Positions 56,373 to 64,000 of a DNA stretch of 64,000 nucleotides are shown piece after piece. Location: contig NC_087079.1 of assembly GCF_026151205.1 (NCBI RefSeq), positions 3,304,730 to 3,368,729 on the forward strand, in the 5' to 3' direction. A program made the translations under genes and the position numbers. This stretch comes from Bolinopsis microptera (Eukaryota; Ctenophora; Tentaculata; Lobata; Bolinopsidae). The notes beneath the pieces were generated by a model. It saw only the letters and a list, made by a program, of their open reading frames with translations. It made no database searches and was not told the origin of the DNA. Positions within the stretch are counted from its first letter, which is position 1. Every line of letters begins with the position of its first letter.

Positions 56373-58600
56373 TCAATCCTCATCTGCGTCTGTTTGTCCG
56401 CTGGCCTCTGCATCTTCGTACCGCTTCTTCTTCCCGTCCGCCTGCAGTAACCTCACTGGATTCCTAGTCCTCCCGGATCTCCGAACGGTTAGCGCCGCAT
56501 CAGGTGGAGCTACCGGGGACTGTTCCATGACCTCCGGAACACCGTCGTTCACTTGAGGGTGTAGTTCATCTCGCTGGGGTTGTGTCATCGTAGGGCTGTC
56601 TGGCTCCGGAGCCACCTCACTGCTCACTACTCTCTTGTGCGTTTTCAAGTAGTTGAACCGTCTATCTTTACGCGTGCCTCTACTGTCCTTATCCACTGGC
56701 TCCATCGTGTAAGTATATCCGTCACCCTTGATCACTGTTACCCTGTACGGCTCCGAGTAGCGGGGGGATGTCTTCCCGCCTTTATTGCTCCTTGCTTCGT
56801 CCGTGAGCCTATAACGCACCAAGTCGCCTACTTCGTACGGGGTTTTGCAGGGTCCTTCTTTCTCTGCTGATTCCACTCTCTCCTCTTGATATTCGACCAG
56901 GTTTGTTCGTGCTTGCTCAGTCAACAGTCTGCATTCTTCGTCCCTCTCCTCCAATACAGTTGTTCCAGGCTTTTTCACCTTATCCCTCTCCTGAGCAATC
57001 ATGTCGTCTGGTCGGTTAAAATCCCTGCCAAACAAAAGCCTAGCTGGAGTAAAACCTGTTGTAGCGTTGATCGAGTTGTTGTGGCTCCCTTGTACCAGGT
57101 ATAAGGCCTCCGGCCACTTCTCCCCATCGTTCTCGCAAAGGCATCTGATCTGGTTCATTAACTGGTTCTGCCTCTCTACTTGCCCCTGGCTCTGGGGGTG
57201 TCCCGATGAACCCAACTTGTGTCTGATACCCACTCTTTTACACAGTTCCTCGAACACCTCTGCAATAAAATGTGGACCTCTATCCGATCTCATCTTTTCC
57301 GGGATCCCGAAAAGACTTATCCATCTTTCGACCACTGCATCTGCTGCCGTTTTTGCTCTTGCATCAATGGTCGGTACAAAGATTATGAATCGACTAAACA
57401 CATCTTGCATTTGGAGGACGTACCTGTATGGATGCTCCCTCGCTGTCTGGAATGGACCAAGAAAATCAAGCATCATCTCCTCCAGAGGTTTTCCGGGTAT
57501 ACTCGTCTTGGACACTGGCGCCTTGTTCGGGTTGTTGACGTGTTTGTTCAGACCACACTCTTCACATGCCTGAACGTATTGTTCTATGTCTTGCCTCATG
57601 TTCGGCCACCAAAAGTTATCTCGTGCCCTCTTCCAGGTGCGTGTGTTCCCCATATGAGCCGCTGTAGCACTCCTATGAACAAGATTCATAATTTTGTCCC
57701 TGTACGTCTTAGGAACTATTATCCTGTTCTTTTCCACTGTTCCGAAGGGGTTGCTTTCCCGCTTCTTTCCCCCGTTGAACCGTAATCTTAATATCCCCTC
57801 TGAGTCGACGAAAATCCTGTCCCTATGCTTCCACATCGCTTTGACTTCCTCATCGTTGCTCCCGCTGGGCTTCCTCCACGATTCTGATTCGCTATTCCCG
57901 GGGTTCAGATCAGTTCCTTTAAAAACCGCCTTACGCATCGTTTGTACTGCTGCGTCATTGCTCTGCTCGCTCAGGATCTGTTCTCGACTGACAGTTATCG
58001 CCTCCTCGCCTCCAGCGGTCATCACGACAAACACTTCGCTACGGTCTTTCACAGCTACATTTCCGTCACATTTGACCCGTGAAAGGTAATCAGCTATTCT
58101 CATCTCTGGGCTTTTCCCTTTCTTATGAGTGACTTTCATGTCAAACTGCTGAATCAGGTCTAACCAACGTCCCCTTCTCCCCGTCTCATTCTCCGGTTCA
58201 AGTGAACGAAGCCAACTCAGTGCTTGGTGGTCCGTAATAAGGTTGAACTGCTTGCCTAGATACACTCTGAACTTCACTACCGCCTTAAACATCGCCAACA
58301 ACTCCTTCTCGGTAGCTGAGTATCCCTGTTCTGCTTTGGATAACGCGTGGTGGTAGAATGCCACAGGCTTCAGGGTATCCGGTGCTTCCATGCACCTCTG
58401 TGCCAGCATGGCTCCCGCTGCCATTTGACTACAGTCCGTTACTAAGGTGAATGGCTTATCCATGTCGGGCAAACTCAACGACACTGCGTCCGCAATCAAT
58501 TTCTTTATTGTTGAAAATGATTCATTCATTTCCTCCGTCCACTTTAGCCGGGCATACGGCTGGTCCGTGATCGCATTATACTATTATACAATGGCCTGGC
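56373..58600 (-). CDS. Element 2 RNase H and integrase
   Basis: Open frame to the stop at 56373. RNase H: FTLVTDCSQMAAGAML, YSATEKELLAMF, LITDHQALSWL (TDCS replaces the usual TDAS). The integrase zinc motif is H...H (VHRSATAAH) and C..C (CEECG). Its D,D,E core is MLDFLGPF, RSDRGPHF and GQVERQN. A GPY/F-like region (SPRYSEPYRV) and a charged tail follow. The frame is open upstream of the ATG at 58529, to about 58595, where it meets the RT frame; the ATG is not a true start. Confidence 0.9.
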
Positions 58601-60470
58601 AATCTGTGACAATCCTGGTAGCCACCTTTGCACGTAGCCAAACGCACCTAAAGCCCTTCTAAGCTCTTGTACATTATGAGGGCGCTCTATGCTCCTCAGT
58701 TGCTGCACTCTCTGTTCATTTATCTTCACCATGCCTTCTTTGATGGTGCATCCCAAGTAACTGACTTCCCTGACTCCAAACTGGCACTTCTTCGATGCCA
58801 AGGCCAGGCCTGCATCCTTCACCTTTTCCAGCACCTTCTTGAGCCGTTTCATGAATACCTCCCAAGTTTCCCCCCAGACTAGGATGTCGTCCAAATAGCA
58901 CAGTGCATCGACGAAGTTTGAACTCCCCAAGATCACTGACATCATCCTTTGGAACGAATATCCCGCACCTTTCAAACCAAACGGGGTTCTTCCTGCAAAC
59001 TCATAATGCCCCCATGGTACTACAAATGCCGTTGTCTCCGAATCTTCCTTTCGTAGTGGTAACTGGTGGTATCCCGACTTTGCATCAAGGACTGCAAAGT
59101 ACTTAGCCTTCCCCAGCCTGTCCAAAAGATCGTCAATGAGCGGTATTGGATGTAAAGTCGCTGTATTTGACTTCTCATTGGTTATCCGATAATCAATCGC
59201 CATCCTCAGGCTCCCGTCTTTCTTGCGTGCACACACTATGGGTGATGCCCATTGGCTGTTAGATTCCCTGACTACTCCTTGTTTGAGTAGCTCATCGACG
59301 TGTTCCCGGACTTCATCGGCTAACTCTTTTGACAACCTCCTCGGCTTGCTCACTACTGGTGAGCTGTCCTCTTTCAGCCTTATGGTGTGTTCCACACCCA
59401 CTCTAACAATAGGCAGCTCTCCTCTCTTATAGAACACACCTTCATATCTGTTTAAAAGTCCTATTAATTGACCCCTCTTGCTCGGCTCCAGCTCACTGCA
59501 CACCAACTCGCTCAATTCCGTTGCTTTGCCTTTCTTTGTATCCCTGGTGAACGCTTTACCCGCATTGTGGTTTGATACCCATACGGTCCCGAGTTCAACT
59601 GTAGCAATGGGATCCCCTTCTGCCAGGGTCACTTCTTCCTCTCCTAGATTTGCTACCCTGATCTGTACCTTACCGCTCTTTGTTCCGTGAACAATCCCGT
59701 AAGGTGTGCTTACTAGCTTATCGTCAAACGTTATTGGTTGAACCATATATTCCTTACCCATCTCCATGTTGGGGATGTAACATGTCACTAACGCCTCACT
59801 CCTGGTAGGGATCTTACATTCGGCATCCACTACCACTTCCACTGAGTTCTCCTCCTCAATGGTCCCTGCGACGCTGTTCCTGCCTGCAGCTGGGTGGCAT
59901 AGCAACTCTATCTCTTCACTGTTACCATTGATAGTCATCACACTCTTGTTGAAGTCAAATGATATGTTGGCTATCCTAGACCAGAAATCTATCCCCAATA
60001 TCATCGAGCAGATCATCTTCTCAACCACAATGAATCGCTGGTGGGCAAAAGTCAGTCCACCCACAGAGACAGTTCTTCGTATCTCTCCCGTGACAGGTAT
60101 TCTTTCGCCGGATACTCCTCTCCCACATAACGCCGATTTCTCCATTGTGGCCTTCTCCTGTTCTGTAAGTAAGTCCTCACATATTAATGACCACTGGGCC
60201 CCTGTATCGAACAGTGCAGTTTCCTCAACTCCATTCTCCCACTTAATCCTAATATATGGTGTCGAGTTCAGACCCTCTGAAGCGATCCCCTTCATCTGTT
60301 GTAACTGCTTCCGCCGTCCTTTACCACCCTTCTCAGGAGTAATGACCCGAAATTGGGCTCTGGCACATGCCCAAGGTTTCACGTCATGCTCCTCCCCTTC
60401 TCTGCTGCTAGGTTGCTCTCCAGTATTCTCCCCGCCCCCATCACTCTGCCCGTCTATAGGGGGTTCTACC
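58544..60470 (-). CDS. Element 2 protease and reverse transcriptase
   Basis: Protease site ETALFDTGAQWSLIC. RT motifs AVLDAKSGYHQLPL, FAGRTPFGLKGAGYSFQRM and YLDDILVWGE are intact, as is LGAFGYVQRWLPGL. The frame is open upstream of the first ATG (60382), overlapping the gag stop at 60466-60468, so expression as a Gag-Pol fusion by -1 shifting is likely. It breaks at about 58590, where TATAATAGTATAAT looks like an 8-bp local duplication that shifts the frame. Confidence 0.9.
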
Positions 60471-61755
60471 GAAAATCCGTACCCCTTCCTCTTCCAGCCT
60501 TGTCACCTCTTCTTGCCGGTCTCCACGTAGGGTCCTCCTTCTTTCGCACTGTGCAGTGAAACCATCCCCCTCGGTGTTTCTTTTTACAGTAGAAGCATTC
60601 AAGGAATTCTAGTGGTAGCCCGTCTGATGATTCACCACTTCCTCTCGAACTGCTGCTCCTGTTTGACCGGCCTGACTCGCCGGACGATTGCTTCCTCCTG
60701 TCTCCAGCATGTGACGATGACTTTTGCTCCCACGCGCTAACCGAATATTCTTGTGCTGCGTTGATGCTGCCGGTCTCCTTACCCATGGCTTTTACTGCGT
60801 CGTCCGTCTTCTTTGCTATATCCGCTACCTTCAGGAGGTCCTCCAGGGGTTTCGCCTCTTGCCGTGATTTCATCCAGCCACCCTCTAGCAGCTTCCGCTT
60901 GATCCTCTCGTCCCCCAATCCACTAACAAACTTCCATGCTACCCTTCTGTCGAGGTCTAATTGGCTATCTCCGTCGTATGCCTCTTTCACCGTCATTTGC
61001 AGTCGGGTCATGTAGTCGCTGATTGTCTCCCTGGCCTCCTGGATACTCTTCTCAAACCCAAGAATGTTCAATTCGATTGCCTGTACATTCGTGAATTTAT
61101 CCTTCAACTTACTTACAAGTAATTCGTCGTTACTTGTCCACGGATTCAGCATGGAGCTCGCAAAACTCACGTAATCAAATGCTTCCCCTTGCAGACAAAG
61201 CGTCAGCTTCCCAGCCCTGTACGATGGGGAGTCCCACCCTCTCAGTCGTGCCCGCATGTTCAGCTCTTTGACCACTTTATATCTCTCGATGAACCTTCTC
61301 ATTGAAACTGCAGAGTAGTCCCCGTCGTGTCCGAAAGATAGGTCTATCCTCTCTTCCTTTCCCATCGCATCGTACGGCGTCCCCAGTACTTCTTCCTCTA
61401 CTGGCTCCTGTTTCACCTTGGTGCTTCCTTGGGCCATTTCTCCGCCATAACTGCCCGTCAGCATTGTACAGGCTAGTACTGTTTCTGCGCAACTCTTCTG
61501 AAAGTACTCCGCCTCGACATTGTCATTCGCCAAGTCCTCTTGGGCCAATGTCATCCGCTGGAGCAACTCTACTGCTTCCTTGTTCATTTCCTCCCACTTC
61601 GCTTTATTCTCCTGGATCCGCTCCTGAACATTGCCAGCATTCTTCTTGATCTCCCGGTTCTCTACTTCCAGGGCTGCGATCTTTTCCGACATTTCCTTGT
61701 TGTTCTTCATCAACAAAGCCAAGCTGGCCTGGACCTCTTTCATCTGTTCATCCAT
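60466..61755 (-). CDS. Element 2 Gag
   Basis: First ATG at 61755, 30 bp after the 5' LTR (MDEQMKEVQASLALLMKNNK). An N-terminal coiled coil (about residues 1-75), a Gag core with RRFIERYKVVKELN and ISDYMTRLQMTVKEA, a Ser-rich linker and one zinc knuckle CFYCKKKHRGGWFHC near residue 385. A basic RG-rich end stops at TAG 60466. The frame is also open back to the LTR from a TTG at 61785, but ATG is the eukaryotic start. Confidence 0.88.
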   Translation of the reverse strand: MDEQMKEVQASLALLMKNNKEMSEKIAALEVENREIKKNAGNVQERIQENKAKWEEMNKEAVELLQRMTLAQEDLANDNVEAEYFQKSCAETVLACTMLTGSYGGEMAQGSTKVKQEPVEEEVLGTPYDAMGKEERIDLSFGHDGDYSAVSMRRFIERYKVVKELNMRARLRGWDSPSYRAGKLTLCLQGEAFDYVSFASSMLNPWTSNDELLVSKLKDKFTNVQAIELNILGFEKSIQEARETISDYMTRLQMTVKEAYDGDSQLDLDRRVAWKFVSGLGDERIKRKLLEGGWMKSRQEAKPLEDLLKVADIAKKTDDAVKAMGKETGSINAAQEYSVSAWEQKSSSHAGDRRKQSSGESGRSNRSSSSRGSGESSDGLPLEFLECFYCKKKHRGGWFHCTVRKKEDPTWRPARRGDKAGRGRGTDFR

Positions 61756-61785
61756 AGCGTCGTTCGTATTCACTTCAGTCACCAA

Positions 61786-61871
61786 TGAAATGACTTGCTC
61801 TTACCTTTGTAATAAGAGTGAGCTAAAGCTCCATGCTAAGATAAGTAACATCGTTAGTAACAATCATAACA
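61786..61871 (-). repeat. 5' LTR of element 2
   Basis: 86 bp, identical to 55740-55825. Confidence 0.93.
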
Positions 61872-61930
61872 ATATCTCTAAAGCTCTAAATAGACAAAGT
61901 AAAAATTGCTCTGTCGTCATGTACTAAAGG

Positions 61931-62972
61931 TCACAGTGCTGGCAAGCACGACCGTTGCATTTATTGTGGGTATACTATGTACCCCATTTACTATTATACC
62001 CCCTTTACTATTATACCCCCTTTACTATTATACCCTCTTTGGTACACGTTACAAGCCTCTTTCGTGCACGCGAAGCGTGCACTCCGGCCGGAGGCGGCGG
62101 CCGAAGGCCGCCGCCTCCGGCAGGAGTTTTTCAGACATTAAGACTCATCGGAAGTCGTTCAGCAGATTTATTTTAGTTCAAAACATTCTAATTTGATGTC
62201 AAAGATGACAGGAATAAAAAATAGTTATGTTGAGATTTTTAAGAAATTTGCATAAAATACTCGCCAGCACTGTTATACGAAATTCGGTAAAAAACCCAAA
62301 ATCGCCATATTCAGGTGCTTTAAAAACCATGTTAAAATTGAGTTCGAGATCTGAAATTTTTCAGGGCGTCTAGAAGTTGACCAAATCGACTGCAAAAAAA
62401 GTTTCAGGTTTCAGGAACATCGGGAAGTGGGTTTTCTAGAACCCCTGTTTTACGACAGATTGTCGTGATCACAGTGCTGGCAAGCACGACCGGTGCATTT
62501 ATTGTGGGTATACTATGTACCCCCTTTACTATTATACCCCCTTTGGTACACGTTACAAGCCTCTTTCGTGCACGCGAAGCGTGCACTCCGCCCGGAGGCG
62601 GCGGCCGAAGGCCGCCGCCTCCGGCAGGAGTTTTTCAGGCATTAAGACTCATCGGAAGTCGTTCAGCAGATTTATTTTTAGTTCAAAACATTCTAATTTG
62701 ATGTCAAAGATGACAGGAATAAAAAATAGTTATGTTGAGATTTTTAAGAAATTTGCATAAAATACTCGCCAGCACTGTTATACGAAATTCGGTAAAAAAC
62801 CCAAAATCGCCATATTCAGGTGCCTTAAAAACCATGTTAAAATCGAGTTAGAGATCTGAAATTTTTCAGGGCGTCTAGACGTTGACCAAATCGACTGCAA
62901 AAAAAGTTTCAGGTTTCAGGAACATCGGGAAGTGGGTTTTCTAGAACCCCTGTTTTACGACAGATTGTCGTG
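61931..62972. repeat. Tandem pair of ~538-bp hairpin-rich repeats
   Basis: Copy 1 is 61931-62468 and copy 2 is 62469-62972, near-identical except that copy 1 has two extra CCCTTTACTATTATACC units. Each starts TCACAGTGCTGGCAAGCACG and contains GTGCACGCGAAGCGTGCAC and the GC-only stem GGCGGCGGCCGAAGGCCGCC. Each ends ACGACAGATTGTCGTGAT. Related starts near 7330 and 7415. Confidence 0.9.
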
Positions 62973-64000
62973 ATATCTATCTATATATATACATATATAT
63001 ATATATATTCAGGGATAGACGCTTTGCCAGTCAATTGTAGCCTGTATTTAATTGTCCATAGATTCAAAAGTATAAAAGATACAGCCATTTCCGACCACAG
63101 GTCTTGAAAATAATTGTTTACACTTTAGTTTACATTGTATAAACAAATTATTTGACGTCATGAACACCCCTTGATGACGTCATCAAGTTAACCGTTTTTA
63201 AAACTTGATTTTTGACAAAGTAATAACTTTTAAAAATGATTTTACACCATTAAAAAGTAATTGTATTCAAAATCTGAGGAAATTTTCATCTTAGATAATT
63301 GTTCAAGCATTCTGAAAATCTACCGGAAAGTTTTTCTAGCTTGCTCCTTCATAAAGATATTCGTCATTGAAGTTTGTGCTTTTTTGAAGAATTATTTTAT
63401 AAAAACGTCAATTTTGCGATTTAGTATTCTCTGGTGTTGGGCCATGCCTTGGGTTGTGGAGCTCAGTTCTGCTTCCTATAGGTATAAATTGTGCATTAGG
63501 CTAGTTTTAAAGTTAAAAATCGAAAAGTTACACACGTGGGGACACGCCCAAATTGATAAAAAATTGCTAAAATCACTGAAAATTGCTGTTTTCGTCATTT
63601 TCTGTCAACTTTAGAGTGCCGTTGTGATTACAGTTCTTCTTGAAATACTTTGAAACTTTGCGTGCTTATCAAGCTATATATAAAACAATTACATGCAATA
63701 ATTTACGGCGATTCAATATTGGATGCGCACGCAACGTCCGCTCAAAGTTTGCACGTGCGAAAGGTGAGAATTTTGCTCATTCGTGATTTCCAACAAATTC
63801 TGCTTTGCCACGACAGTTTAATGTCATTATAAATGAATTTAATGCCAACTTGAATGAGTATTAAGTGGCATATTCAGTCAGTGATCGACCGATATGCTTA
63901 CCTAAACACAAGGAAATGTTTTTAAAGGAAAAATTTCGAAATTGTTGAAACTTCCTCCTTATTAATGAAGATATCAGTTTATATTTCGACTTTATAAAGT
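62973..64000. other. Non-coding right end
   Basis: Short (TA)n microsatellite at about 62978-63010. A 117-codon frame at 63261-63614 is AT-driven and has no recognisable motif. Nothing else supported. Confidence 0.35.

Larger units (their letters stand above)
55740..61871 (-). mobile_element. LTR retrotransposon 2 (Gypsy/Metaviridae), 86-bp identical LTRs
   Basis: LTRs at 55740-55825 (3') and 61786-61871 (5') are identical over 86 bp, with TG...CA ends and a 4-bp TSD ATAT (55736-55739 and 61872-61875). Minus orientation. A TTGGTGAC segment directly follows the 5' LTR and could be a tRNA-type primer site. Gag, then protease/RT/RNase H/integrase. A 550-bp 3' untranslated part carries tandem repeats, and a GAGGAG purine stretch precedes the 3' LTR. 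Such short LTRs recall the Mag clade. Confidence 0.95.

Noticed and set aside
61755-61785. Gag start at TTG 61785
   Set aside because: Non-ATG start directly at the LTR edge; the first ATG is 61755.
56329-61927. Numerous plus-strand ORFs of 70-220 codons
   Set aside because: Antisense shadows of the minus-strand gag and pol of LTR element 2.
63261-63614. 117-codon ORF
   Set aside because: AT-driven, no start context, splice sites or recognisable motif.

Overview
The window is animal (metazoan) nuclear DNA. It holds spliced genes with GT-AG introns, a DNAJC25-type J-domain membrane protein, an amino-acid transporter of the AAAP/SLC38 type, a secretory-pathway receptor with SRCR and LDLa modules running into a seven-helix domain, Metaviridae (Gypsy) elements, a LINE, a tRNA-derived SINE and many MITEs. 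TTAGGG-like runs occur inside the MITEs. The DNA is AT-rich, repeat-dense and gene-poor. The species cannot be named from sequence; an invertebrate, possibly an early-branching lineage, is an inference only.

Layout. 1-8920 (minus): one large receptor gene. I resolved nine phase-compatible exons: signal peptide, three hevein-like 8-Cys domains, an SRCR domain, a long Cys-rich/LDLa exon, and the first helix of a GPCR that runs off the left edge. 9-13 kb: intergenic, packed with MITEs and foldbacks. 13.4-19.3 kb: a LINE remnant split by an LTR retrotransposon (119-bp identical LTRs, 5-bp TSD) and a SINE. 20.3-27.5 kb (plus): an unrecognised helical-repeat gene whose coding exon is split by a 4.7-kb foldback element with an 8-bp TSD. 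28.7-33.8 kb (plus): intact ten-exon DNAJC25 homologue. 34-50 kb: mostly non-coding, with a telomere-like 12-bp array (38.9-39.3 kb) and a G-rich 42-bp minisatellite (41.0-44.4 kb) that is itself interrupted by a transposon. 50.7-55.5 kb (plus): SLC38-like transporter with two foldback transposons in its introns. 55.7-61.9 kb (minus): a second Gypsy element with identical 86-bp LTRs. 61.9-63.0 kb: tandem 538-bp hairpin-rich repeat.

The host genes do not form an operon or pathway. What links the window is mobile-element activity. Precise target duplications of 3 bp (Harbinger-like), 4 and 5 bp (LTR), 8 bp (hAT-like and foldback), 9 bp (MULE-like), TA (pogo-like) and TTAA can be read directly. 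The strongest leads are the receptor architecture, a minisatellite whose unit contains that receptor's own branch point, 3' splice site and exon start, and an LTR element whose primer-binding site is complementary to its own LTR (Tf1-like self-priming).

A caution on reading frames: several coding regions carry apparent single-base frame breaks, mostly equivalent to one missing base, while DNAJC25 and the receptor have none. Read errors and genuine decay cannot be separated here.
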